NCBI RefSeq assembly: GCF_001458195.1
Contig: NZ_CYPU01000039.1
Location: 372,093-436,092, forward strand
Source of the DNA: Ruegeria atlantica
GTDB lineage: Bacteria > Pseudomonadota > Alphaproteobacteria > Rhodobacterales > Rhodobacteraceae
Direction of reading: 5' to 3'
Length of the DNA stretch: 64,000 bases
The notes beneath the pieces are model-generated. The model ran no database searches. It saw only the letters and a program-made list of their open reading frames with translations, and had not been told where the DNA came from. Positions 43,967 through 51,964 of the stretch are shown in pieces. How positions within the stretch are numbered: position 1 is the stretch's first letter; every line of letters starts with the position of its first letter. The translations under genes and the position numbers were made by a program.

Positions 43967-45217
43967 TCAATGCAGGTTGGGCTGATTGCCCACGCCTTTT
44001 TCGTCGATCATCCGGCCCGTGCGGAACCGGTCGAAGCGATAGGCCGTGGCGGTAGAGTGCGGTTCGTCCTTCGCCAGAAGATGCGCAAAACAGTAACCGG
44101 ATGCCGGGGTCGCCTTGAACCCGCCATAGCACCATCCGCCATTGAAATAGAGACCCTCGACCGGAGTGCGATCGATGATGGGTGAGCCATCCATCGACAT
44201 GTCCATAACACCGCCCCACATACGCAGCAGGCGGGCGCGCCCGATCATCGGCATCAATGAGACGCCGCCTTCGCAGACATCCTCGACCACAGGCAGATTT
44301 CCACGTTGGGCGTAGGTGTTATAGCCGTCGATATCACCGCCAAAGACCAACCCGCCTTTGTCGGACTGGCTGACATAGAAATGTCCGGCCCCATAGGTGA
44401 TGACGCTGGGCAGAACCGGCTTCAGACCCTCGGACACAAACGCCTGTAACACGTGGCTTTCAATCGGCAGTCGCATGCCCGCCATGTTCATCACCCGGCC
44501 CGAGTTACCGGCAACAGCGCAGCCGACTTTGTTAGCCCCGATAAAGCCCTTTGAGGTCTCGACGCCCAGGCATTTGCCGTTCTCGATACGCAGACCAGTG
44601 ACTTCGCAATTCTGGATGATGTCGACACCGTGGCTGTCCGCAGACCGGGCAAAGCCCCAGGCCACGGCATCATGGCGCGCGGTGCCGCCCCGTCGCTGGG
44701 CCAGACCGCCTTTGATCGGGAAACGCGCGTCGTCGAAATTCAGATAGGGGTGTTCTTTGCGTACCTGATCGGCATCCAGCAATTCGGCATCTGCACCGTG
44801 CAGGATCATCGCATTGCCGCGCCGCGTATAAGCGTCGCGCTGACCATCCGTGTGGAACAGGTTGAGTATTCCGCGTTGGCTCATCATGGCGTTGTAGTTC
44901 AGGTCTTGTTCAAGCCCTTCCCACAGTTTCATCGAAAATTCATAGAACGGCTCATTCCCGTCCAGCATGTAGTTCGAGCGAACGATCGTCGTGTTCCGCC
45001 CGACATTGCCTCCGCCGATCCAGCCCTTTTCGACAACCGCGACATTGCGATGACCGTAGACCTTCGACAGATAATGGGCAGTTGCCAGCCCATGACCACC
45101 ACCGCCTATGACGATAATGTCGTAATGGGCTTTGGGTTCGGGGTCACGCCAGACCGGTTTCCACCCTTTGTGGCCGGTAAGCGCCTCTTTGATGACTCGA
45201 AAGCCTGAATATCGCAT
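43967..45217 (-). CDS. soxB: Sarcosine oxidase beta subunit
   Basis: A 416-residue flavoprotein subunit that carries FAD and the sarcosine-oxidizing site, with covalent FMN near the alpha-beta interface. The FAD motif IIVIGGGGHGLATAHYL starts at about residue 34 and is followed by WIGGGNVGRNTTIVRSNYM. The C-terminal NGGWCYGGFKATPASGYCFAHLLA binds flavin. It is the first gene of soxBDAG, 77 bases after a LysR gene on the same strand, with a direct repeat in the gap that may be an operator. Confidence 0.96.
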   Translation of the reverse strand: MRYSGFRVIKEALTGHKGWKPVWRDPEPKAHYDIIVIGGGGHGLATAHYLSKVYGHRNVAVVEKGWIGGGNVGRNTTIVRSNYMLDGNEPFYEFSMKLWEGLEQDLNYNAMMSQRGILNLFHTDGQRDAYTRRGNAMILHGADAELLDADQVRKEHPYLNFDDARFPIKGGLAQRRGGTARHDAVAWGFARSADSHGVDIIQNCEVTGLRIENGKCLGVETSKGFIGANKVGCAVAGNSGRVMNMAGMRLPIESHVLQAFVSEGLKPVLPSVITYGAGHFYVSQSDKGGLVFGGDIDGYNTYAQRGNLPVVEDVCEGGVSLMPMIGRARLLRMWGGVMDMSMDGSPIIDRTPVEGLYFNGGWCYGGFKATPASGYCFAHLLAKDEPHSTATAYRFDRFRTGRMIDEKGVGNQPNLH

Positions 45218-45278
45218 GAATCGGACCTTTTTTGCCAGAATTCACTATTTTCCTGCTCAGCGATATCCTCAGATGCGA

Positions 45279-45311
45279 CATTGGTGTGTCTGAATCAGAC
45301 CCATTGGTGTG
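45279..45311 (-). promoter_or_regulatory. Direct repeat and palindrome upstream of soxB
   Basis: CATTGGTGTG occurs at 45279-45288 and again at 45302-45311, 23 bases apart, with the palindrome GTCTGAATCAGAC (45288-45300) between them. Two direct half-sites about two helical turns apart are typical of AraC-family binding. The site is 62-94 bases before the soxB start; its right part overlaps the end of the LysR gene. Confidence 0.4.
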
Positions 45312-46158
45312 ACGAGCCGGGAACCAATTGTGAAAACCATGATACAACGGCGTCAACCTCGGGTGATGCGCGCTGCACGGCCAGAAAGTACCCTTCGGCC
45401 GCTGGAGCAGTCTCATCAAAGGCACGCGCGACCTGTCCGGTCTGCAGAGCGTGATCGGCGATAAGTGCATTCACCAAGGCCACGCCGTTCCCGGAAGCCG
45501 CCAATTGCAAGGCGAGCCCGTAAGAATCGACATAATAGGCCGGGGTATGGATTTTATGACCGGTGACTTCCGCCCATGTGGACCAGTTGTCTGACGTTCC
45601 CACGGCCTCGATCAGGGGCAAGTCCTGACAAGCGCCAACCAAGGCAGGCGCTTTTACTGCGATCAGGTCATTCGGCAGTAACGGTTTTGCATCCCGCCCG
45701 ACTTGTTTTTCTGACCCGAACCGGATTTCAACATCGGCGCGCAGGGCCGAGTATTCATCCGGCCAGATCGTGCTGACAAAGCGAATGGACGTATCTGGGT
45801 TTTGGTCGCGAAACTGGGGCAGGGCAGGGGAAATCAACCATTCGATGATGCTGATTGACGCCGCAACAGTAACGTGTCTGGCCCGTTCCTTTGCCAAATA
45901 CGGAGAGGCGGCGGATTGCAGCAATTGCAGTGCGGCTTCGACCTGCGGCAGCAGCTTTCGGCCTTCATCCGTCAAGGAAAGACCGCGCGGATGCCGATGA
46001 AACAGGACGACGCCCAGCCGGGATTCCAGCGACCTGATTTGCTGGCTTACGGCGGATTGGGTCAATCCGATTTCATCCGCCGCAGCTGTTGAGCTCAACC
46101 TTCGGGCCGCGGCCTCGAAAGACCTGAACCATGTAAGGGGGGGCAGTGTTTTGGGCAT
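45295..46158 (-). CDS. LysR-family regulator, GcvA-like
   Basis: A 287-residue LysR protein. It begins MPKTLPPLTWFRSFEAAARRLS, typical of the GcvA/AmpR subgroup, with the helix-turn-helix in DEIGLTQSAVSQQIRSLESRLG and a ligand domain from about residue 90. A TTG two codons upstream is possible but the ATG at 46158 fits the family. It lies divergent from the six-gene flavin monooxygenase operon and upstream of soxB on the same strand, so it could control either; the divergent operon is the usual target. Confidence 0.88.
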   Translation of the reverse strand: MPKTLPPLTWFRSFEAAARRLSSTAAADEIGLTQSAVSQQIRSLESRLGVVLFHRHPRGLSLTDEGRKLLPQVEAALQLLQSAASPYLAKERARHVTVAASISIIEWLISPALPQFRDQNPDTSIRFVSTIWPDEYSALRADVEIRFGSEKQVGRDAKPLLPNDLIAVKAPALVGACQDLPLIEAVGTSDNWSTWAEVTGHKIHTPAYYVDSYGLALQLAASGNGVALVNALIADHALQTGQVARAFDETAPAAEGYFLAVQRASPEVDAVVSWFSQLVPGSSHQWV

Positions 46159-46209
46159 GTGCAACCGACCTAGTAGCTTTGTTAATACCTAAGACCCAAC
46201 TTCTTTCGT

Positions 46210-46239
46210 TTGTCAAAGTGCCGGCCAATCAAAGATATT
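46210..46239 (+). promoter_or_regulatory. Promoter of the flavin monooxygenase operon
   Basis: TTGTCA at 46210-46215, 18 bases, GATATT at 46234-46239. A transcript would start near 46246, about 20 bases before the GTG start. CTTTCGTTTGTCAAAG at 46203-46218 contains T-N11-A and may be the LysR site. Confidence 0.45.
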
Positions 46240-46265
46240 TCTCGTACTCAAGATTGGGGGATAAC

Positions 46266-46865
46266 GTGCAGCCGGAAATTCGTAAAATAGTGACCTTCGA
46301 CGAAGAAGTTCTGATCGAAGGATATCGCAAAGCCGAACGGCCGTGGCGCATGTTTGCTGTGGCAGCGGTTGTTACCAACCCTTGGGCTGGACGTTTCGTC
46401 GAAGATCTACGGCCGGAAATTTTGGCCTATGGCCCAATCCTGGGTCAAGAACTGACCGACAGGATGATCGCGCTGGCCGGAAGCGGCGAGGCGATTGAGG
46501 CCTATGGCAAGGCTGCGGTTGTGGGGCTGGACGGAGAGGTCGAGCATGCCTCGGGCCTGATCCACACGCTGCATTTCGGAAACATCTTCCGGCAGGCGGT
46601 TGACGCCAAGTCCTATCTTTCATTCACCAACACCCGAGGCCCGGCGAACACACCGATCATGGTGCCACTGATGGACAAGAATGATGCGGGCCGTCGGTCA
46701 CACTATCTGACGCTGCAATTCGCCATCCCCGACGCCCCCCGTGCGGATGAGATCGTCGTGGTTTTGGGCGGAGCAACCTCGGGCCGTCCGCATCATCGCA
46801 TTGGCGACCGTTATCAGGACTTGAAGGATCTGGGCCATGACGTGGACAACCCGGCCTCGGTCTGA
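46266..46865 (+). CDS. Amino acid synthesis (AA_synth, PF06684) family protein
   Basis: A 199-residue protein starting with GTG at 46266 after GGGGGAT. The segments FAVAAVVTNPWAGRFVEDL, YGKAAVVGLDGEVEHASGLIHTLHFGN and STTSGRPHHRIGDR-like GGATSGRPHHRIGDRYQDL match the PF06684 family, which has no proven reaction despite its name. The open frame continues upstream across the promoter, so the longer start is rejected. It is the first gene of an operon that continues with a hydrolase overlapping by 29 bases. Confidence 0.85.
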   Translation: MQPEIRKIVTFDEEVLIEGYRKAERPWRMFAVAAVVTNPWAGRFVEDLRPEILAYGPILGQELTDRMIALAGSGEAIEAYGKAAVVGLDGEVEHASGLIHTLHFGNIFRQAVDAKSYLSFTNTRGPANTPIMVPLMDKNDAGRRSHYLTLQFAIPDAPRADEIVVVLGGATSGRPHHRIGDRYQDLKDLGHDVDNPASV

Positions 46866-47616
46866 CATCGGCGGGCTCGCCGCTATAGACGAAGGTGAAG
46901 GCCCGCTTGTGGTTCTGCTCCATGGCGTTGGCCTGCGGGCCGAAGCCTGGGGCGCGCAAATCGATGCGCTGTCTGCCGCCGGGTATCGTGTTCTGTGTCC
47001 GGAGATGCCCGGGCACGGGGAAACCCCGTTCCATGGTGCTATCGGGCTGGATGGGTACGCCAACCCGATCGCGGCCCGATTGACCGAACCTGCCGTTCTG
47101 ATTGGGCATTCCATGGGCGCTTTGATCGCTTTGGACATTGCGGCATCGGGTCATGATCAGGTGAGAGGCGTTGCCGCGTTGAACGCAATTTACCGCCGAA
47201 CCTCCGAAGCGCGTGCGGCTGTCACGACCCGCGCGGCGGCACTGGATGCTGCGGCCATAAACGATCCCACCGTGACTTTGCAGCGTTGGTTCGGCGATCA
47301 GGTTTCAGAAGAAGGCGAAGCCTGTTCGCGTTGGCTGAAAGATGTCCACCCGGGCGCATACAAAGCGGCCTATACCATCTTCGCCGAAAGCGATGGCCCG
47401 ACTGACGCACAACTGGGGCAAATCAAATGCCCGGCACTGTTTATGACGGGCGGGGATGAGCCAAATTCCACACCCGGCATGTCGCAGGGCATGGCGCAGC
47501 AAGTGACAAATGGCCGGGTAAAGATAATCCCAAATGCCGCCCACATGATGCCCATGACGCACCCGGCTGACGTTAACGCCAATTTGCTTGAGTTCGTTCG
47601 GAGGTGCCTGCCATGA
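46837..47616 (+). CDS. Alpha/beta hydrolase
   Basis: A 259-residue cytoplasmic hydrolase. LVVLLHGVGLRAEAWGAQI forms the oxyanion region and GHSMGA the nucleophile elbow; the acid Asp lies near MTGGDEPNSTP and the His in IIPNAAHMMPMTHP. It resembles carboxylesterase or RutD-like members associated with flavin monooxygenases. It overlaps the AA_synth gene by 29 bases and the flavin reductase gene by 4 (ATGA), so translation is coupled. It could hydrolyse an ester, lactone or carbamate intermediate; the substrate is unknown. Confidence 0.88.
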   Translation: MTWTTRPRSDIGGLAAIDEGEGPLVVLLHGVGLRAEAWGAQIDALSAAGYRVLCPEMPGHGETPFHGAIGLDGYANPIAARLTEPAVLIGHSMGALIALDIAASGHDQVRGVAALNAIYRRTSEARAAVTTRAAALDAAAINDPTVTLQRWFGDQVSEEGEACSRWLKDVHPGAYKAAYTIFAESDGPTDAQLGQIKCPALFMTGGDEPNSTPGMSQGMAQQVTNGRVKIIPNAAHMMPMTHPADVNANLLEFVRRCLP

Positions 47617-48533
47617 CCGAGATTGACACTCGCGCCCTGCGTGATGCATTTGGCAACTTCATGACCGGTGTAACGGTTGTGATGACCCGCGATTCCTCTG
47701 GAAACCCGGTCGGGTTCACGGCGAATTCCTTCACGTCCGTGTCGCTTGACCCGCCTTTGCTGTTGGTGTGTCCCGGCAGGTTTCTGTCCAGCCACGATAC
47801 CTTTGCCGGATGCACACATTTTGCGGTGAATGTTCTGGCAGATGGGCAGCAGGATGTTTCAAACACCTTCGCAAGTTTCAAGGGCGACCGATTTGGTCGG
47901 GTGGCGCATCGCGACGGAGCCAATGGCATGCCGCTGATCGACGGGGCGCTGGCACAGTTTAGCTGTGAAACGCATCAGGCGCTGCCCGCAGGCGACCACA
48001 CGGTTCTGATTGGCCGTGTCACAGACTTCACCCATATCGGTGGAAACGGTCTGGGTTATGTGAACGGGTCGTACTTCAGTCTTGGACTTGAGCGTGAGAT
48101 GGACGCGCAGGTTCCGACAATCTGCGGCGCGATTGTTGCGGCAAATGGCAAAATTCTTCTGGAACGCTACGAAGGCGCATTTCGCCCGGTTCAAATCGCC
48201 GGTGCAGAACCCGGGGGGCAACGCAACAGGCTGGCACAGGGCCTTTCCGATCGGGGCATTCAGGCGCAGATCGAACAGGTCTATTCTTCATTCAACGATG
48301 CCGAAACGAACCTGCACTATACGTTCTTCCTGGCGTCCTGCGGTCAGACCATCCAGATGGACAATGCTGAATGGGTAGACATCGGCGATCTGGCCGATCT
48401 GACCTATGCCAGCAATAGTTTGCACCACATGATGACCCGCTACGCGCTTGAAGCCCGCGAAGGCGTTTTCGGGCTGTATCTCGGTGACGCCGAACGCGGC
48501 GAAATTCACAGTTTCGGTAAAGGAGCCATTTGA
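47613..48533 (+). CDS. Flavin reductase with C-terminal Nudix-like domain
   Basis: A 306-residue protein. Residues 1-155 are the FMN-binding split-barrel of two-component flavin reductases (RDAFGNFMTGVTVVMTR, GFTANSFTSVSLDPPLLLVCPG, NGLGYVNGSYFSL). Residues 160-306 are additional; the segments GAIVAANGKILLERYE, a helix at LAQGLSDRGIQAQIEQVYSSF and HYTFFLA suggest a degenerate Nudix fold lacking the catalytic REUxEE box. It should supply reduced flavin to the adjacent luciferase-like monooxygenase. Start ATG at 47613, behind GGAGG, overlaps the hydrolase stop. Confidence 0.87.
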   Translation: MTEIDTRALRDAFGNFMTGVTVVMTRDSSGNPVGFTANSFTSVSLDPPLLLVCPGRFLSSHDTFAGCTHFAVNVLADGQQDVSNTFASFKGDRFGRVAHRDGANGMPLIDGALAQFSCETHQALPAGDHTVLIGRVTDFTHIGGNGLGYVNGSYFSLGLEREMDAQVPTICGAIVAANGKILLERYEGAFRPVQIAGAEPGGQRNRLAQGLSDRGIQAQIEQVYSSFNDAETNLHYTFFLASCGQTIQMDNAEWVDIGDLADLTYASNSLHHMMTRYALEAREGVFGLYLGDAERGEIHSFGKGAI

Positions 48534-49567
48534 TGGAGTTTTCACTGTTTGCCCACGTGGAACGTCTGACCCCGAATCAGCCTCACGATGTTCTGTATGA
48601 TGAGTTCGTGAGCCTGGTGAAGATGGCTGATGACGGGGGCATGCGGGCAGTTTGGACAGGTGAACATCACGGCATGGAGTTCACCATTGCCCCCAATCCG
48701 TTTCTGTCGCTGGTCGATCTGGCGCACCACACGCGCAATGTGCGGTTGGGGACCGGAACGGTAATTGCGCCGTTCTGGCATCCCATCAAACTGGCAGGTG
48801 AGGCCGCCGCAGCGGATCAAATGACAAAAGGGCGTATCGAGTTGGGGGTCGCGCGCGGTGCGTATTCCTATGAATACGAACGTCTGATGCCAGGAATGGA
48901 CGCTTGGGAGGCGGGGCAGCGCATGCGCGAGTCCACCCCGCTGTTGCCTCAGATCTGGAAGGGCGATTGTGCCCATGAAGGCGAGTTCTATGCGTTTCCG
49001 GCCGCAACTTCGGCACCGAAGCCATATCAGGAGGACGGCCCGCCAATCTGGATCGCCGCGCGGGATCCTAACAGCCACGAATTCGGCGTTCACAACGGAT
49101 TCAATATTCAGGTCACCCCGCTGTGGCAGGGTATGGAAGAGATCGAGACCCTGATGGGGCGGTTCAACGATGCCTGTGACAGCTACGAGGGGCCGCGCCC
49201 CAAGATCATGCTGTTACACCACACCTATGTCGGCAAGGACGACGACGATGTTGCGCAGGGCGTGCAAAATCTGCGCCGGTACTACAATTACTTTGGTGCA
49301 TGGTTCATGAACAAACGGCCAGTTGAACAGGGCTTGATCAAACCGATTACCGAAGCCGAGATGGACGCGAACCCGATGTATACCAAAGAAAAATTGGGCC
49401 GTGATCTGACCGTTGGGACTGCCCAACAGGTGATCGACAGGATCAAGCGCTATGAAGATCTGGGTTATGACGAGTTTTCGTTCTGGGTCGATAGCGGCAT
49501 GACCAACGAACGTAAGCGCGCCTCTTTGGCGCGATTCATCGACGACGTGATGCCGGCATTTCAGTGA
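48533..49567 (+). CDS. Luciferase-like (LLM) flavin-dependent monooxygenase
   Basis: A 344-residue TIM-barrel oxygenase of the bacterial luciferase family. It begins MEFSLFAHVERL and contains VWTGEHHGMEF, VRLGTGTVIAPFWHPIKLAGEAAAADQMTKGRIELGVARG and a C-terminal GTAQQVIDRIKRYEDLGYDEFSFW; these are flavin- and substrate-binding parts of the family. The start overlaps the reductase stop by one base (TGATG). Partners in the operon are the reductase, a hydrolase and an aldehyde dehydrogenase, so it likely oxidizes a small organic substrate giving an aldehyde. The substrate is unknown. Confidence 0.88.
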   Translation: MEFSLFAHVERLTPNQPHDVLYDEFVSLVKMADDGGMRAVWTGEHHGMEFTIAPNPFLSLVDLAHHTRNVRLGTGTVIAPFWHPIKLAGEAAAADQMTKGRIELGVARGAYSYEYERLMPGMDAWEAGQRMRESTPLLPQIWKGDCAHEGEFYAFPAATSAPKPYQEDGPPIWIAARDPNSHEFGVHNGFNIQVTPLWQGMEEIETLMGRFNDACDSYEGPRPKIMLLHHTYVGKDDDDVAQGVQNLRRYYNYFGAWFMNKRPVEQGLIKPITEAEMDANPMYTKEKLGRDLTVGTAQQVIDRIKRYEDLGYDEFSFWVDSGMTNERKRASLARFIDDVMPAFQ

Positions 49568-49575
49568 GGACCACC

Positions 49576-51054
49576 ATGGGAAACTTACCGCATTTTCAGC
49601 TGTTCATTGATGGCGCCTGGACCGAAGGTTCAGCCTCGCAGGTTATGACGTCCGAGAACCCGGCCACAGGCCAGGGGTGGGCCACATTCGCGTGCGCCTC
49701 GCCCAGTGATGTTGAACGCGCCATCGCCGCCGCCAAACGGGTTTTGGATGACCCGGGATGGCGGGATATGACACAGACGCAGCGGGGCAAGCTGCTGTAT
49801 CGCCTTGCCGATCTGGTGGCTGAGAATGCTGCGCGTCTGGGTGAGTTGGAGACGACCGACAGCGGAAAGCTGTTGGCGGAAACCTCGGCACAAACCGGAT
49901 ATGTCGCCGATTACTACCGCTACTATGCGGGTCTGGCAGACAAGGTCGAAGGCACGGTCCTGCCCATCGACAAGCCGGACATGCATGTCTTTACCTCACG
50001 AGAACCGATTGGCGTCGTGGCCGCGATCGTGCCGTGGAATGCGCAAATGTTCCTGACCGCGACCAAGCTGGGCCCGGCGTTGGCTGCCGGGTGTTCCGTG
50101 GTGCTGAAAGCATCGGAAATCGCGCCCGCACCCATGCTGGAATTCGCCAAGCTGATTGAACAGGCTGGGTTCCCGTCCGGCGTTGTGTCGGTCATCACCG
50201 GTGACGCCGAAAACTGTGCAATTCCACTGACCCGCCATCCTGATGTCGACCGAATTGCTTTTACCGGCGGGCCAGAGACCGCCCGCCATGTGGTGCGAAA
50301 CTCGGCTGAGAACTTTGCGGTAACGTCATTGGAACTGGGTGGGAAATCCCCGATCCTCGTGTTTGAGGACGCCGATATGGACGGTGCAGCAAACGGCCTG
50401 ATCGCAGGTAACTTCGGCGCATCCGGTCAGAGTTGCGTGGCGGGAACGCGCGGACTGGTGCATCGGTCAATCCTTGGGCCTCTGGTCGAGCGGATCGCCG
50501 AAAAGGCCAGCGCCATCCGGTTGGGTGATCCCTTGCAGCCGGAAACGCATGTTGGTCCGTTATGTACCGCGGCGCAGGTGCGCAAGATCGAAGAGACCTT
50601 AGGCAAAGCGCAGGGGCAGGGCGCGACGATCCATTTCGGTGGAAAAGCTGCCGACCGTCCCGGGAATTACATGAACCCCACTTTGGTAGAATGCGCATCC
50701 CCCGAAACCGAAACGTTGAAAATCGAAATGTTCGGGCCGGTGATGTCCTTGCTGCCATTCGATACCGAAGAAGAGGCTATCGCGCTGGCAAACAGCACCC
50801 CTTACGGGTTGGGCTCGGGCGTGTTCACGCAGAACCTTGCGCGCGCACACCGTGTGTCAAAACGGGTCCGGGCCGGTATCTGCTGGGTGAACACCTATCG
50901 CGCGATCTCACCCATTGCGCCGTTCGGTGGGTTCAAACAGTCGGGATATGGTCGCGAGGCCGGGGTTGAAGCGATACTGGATTACACCAGAACCAAGACA
51001 ACCTGGATCAGCACCGCGCAAGAGCCGATGGCGAACCCCTTCATAATGCGTTAA
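49576..51054 (+). CDS. NAD(P)-dependent aldehyde dehydrogenase
   Basis: A 492-residue aldehyde dehydrogenase. The catalytic Cys lies in GASGQSCVAGTRGL and the general-base Glu in VTSLELGGKSP; VPWNAQMFLTATKLGPALAAG and FGGFKQSGYGREAG are the expected cofactor and C-terminal segments. I start at ATG 49576 behind GAGG; GTG 49564 is an alternative. It sits 8 bases after the monooxygenase and probably oxidizes the aldehyde produced by the pathway to the acid. Confidence 0.92.
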   Translation: MGNLPHFQLFIDGAWTEGSASQVMTSENPATGQGWATFACASPSDVERAIAAAKRVLDDPGWRDMTQTQRGKLLYRLADLVAENAARLGELETTDSGKLLAETSAQTGYVADYYRYYAGLADKVEGTVLPIDKPDMHVFTSREPIGVVAAIVPWNAQMFLTATKLGPALAAGCSVVLKASEIAPAPMLEFAKLIEQAGFPSGVVSVITGDAENCAIPLTRHPDVDRIAFTGGPETARHVVRNSAENFAVTSLELGGKSPILVFEDADMDGAANGLIAGNFGASGQSCVAGTRGLVHRSILGPLVERIAEKASAIRLGDPLQPETHVGPLCTAAQVRKIEETLGKAQGQGATIHFGGKAADRPGNYMNPTLVECASPETETLKIEMFGPVMSLLPFDTEEEAIALANSTPYGLGSGVFTQNLARAHRVSKRVRAGICWVNTYRAISPIAPFGGFKQSGYGREAGVEAILDYTRTKTTWISTAQEPMANPFIMR

Positions 51055-51097
51055 GGATTCGGCAAAGCAGGGATTTCCGAAGGGAAGTGAGGGGCGC

Positions 51098-51964
51098 ATG
51101 AAACTGACAAAACCAAACTTCCCATCACCGGCCGATACCGCCGAGCGCAAGGCCATTGCCCCTGTAATATGCTATCCGCCGGATGCGCTGAAGCAGCCTG
51201 ATCTGAACGGTTTGAGCAAGCTTCGCGAGGATGCGGTAAAGGTGGCCGAGGTCACTGCGGCGCCACGCGATGCGGCATGCATTGATGTTCCGGCTGGCGC
51301 TTTCGTCAGGGTGGTTTCGGTCGATGGCCCTCAGGTCGGTGACCTGAACATGTGGAATAAGCATGACCTGACTGAGCGGTTCTATTCCGGCAAAACCCGT
51401 GCGCTGCATGGCACGCATCTGTCTACCGGCGACCGGATGTGGTCGAGCTTTCCCAACATGCGACCGATGGCGACGATCATTGCCGATACTCTGGACTGGT
51501 ATGGGTTCGATACCTATGGCGGATCGGTCCATGACGTGATTGGCACACGGTGTGATCCGTATACCGGGCGTTTGCTGTCGGGGGATGACTATCACTATTG
51601 CTGTCATTCGAACCTGACCCGCGCGCTGGCCAGCTATTGCGACCTGCCACTGCATGAGGCCGAAATGCTGGTGCATGACGTGCTGAACGTGTTCATGTGC
51701 ACTGGATTTACCCGCGATACCGGCCAGTATTTTATGAAGGCCAGCCCAGTACGACCCGGCGATTATCTCGAGTTCTACGCTGAGATTGACCTGATCGTTG
51801 GTCTGTCTGCGTGTCCCGGCGGGGATTGTTCATCGGAACATTCTTCGGATGCCGCTGCCTGCCATCCGCTGTTGATGGAGGTCTATGACCCCGGCGAGAA
51901 AGCGCGTACGGCGCATGTGCAACCGGATCGATCAAAATATGACCGCTCCCATGGATGCAGCTAA
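51098..51964 (+). CDS. DUF1989 (urea carboxylase-associated) family protein
   Basis: A 288-residue protein of the DUF1989 family, whose members often neighbour urea or guanidine carboxylases. Features: DVPAGAFVRVVSVDGPQVGDLNMWN, DDYHYCCHSNLTRAL with a possible metal-binding Cys/His cluster, and a C-terminal SACPGGDCSSEHSSD. The reaction is not established. It follows the aldehyde dehydrogenase after 43 bases with an AAGTGAGGGG ribosome site. Its stop overlaps that of the convergent M20 deacetylase gene. A urea-related role would fit the creatinase and ureohydrolase further right. Confidence 0.88.
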   Translation: MKLTKPNFPSPADTAERKAIAPVICYPPDALKQPDLNGLSKLREDAVKVAEVTAAPRDAACIDVPAGAFVRVVSVDGPQVGDLNMWNKHDLTERFYSGKTRALHGTHLSTGDRMWSSFPNMRPMATIIADTLDWYGFDTYGGSVHDVIGTRCDPYTGRLLSGDDYHYCCHSNLTRALASYCDLPLHEAEMLVHDVLNVFMCTGFTRDTGQYFMKASPVRPGDYLEFYAEIDLIVGLSACPGGDCSSEHSSDAAACHPLLMEVYDPGEKARTAHVQPDRSKYDRSHGCS

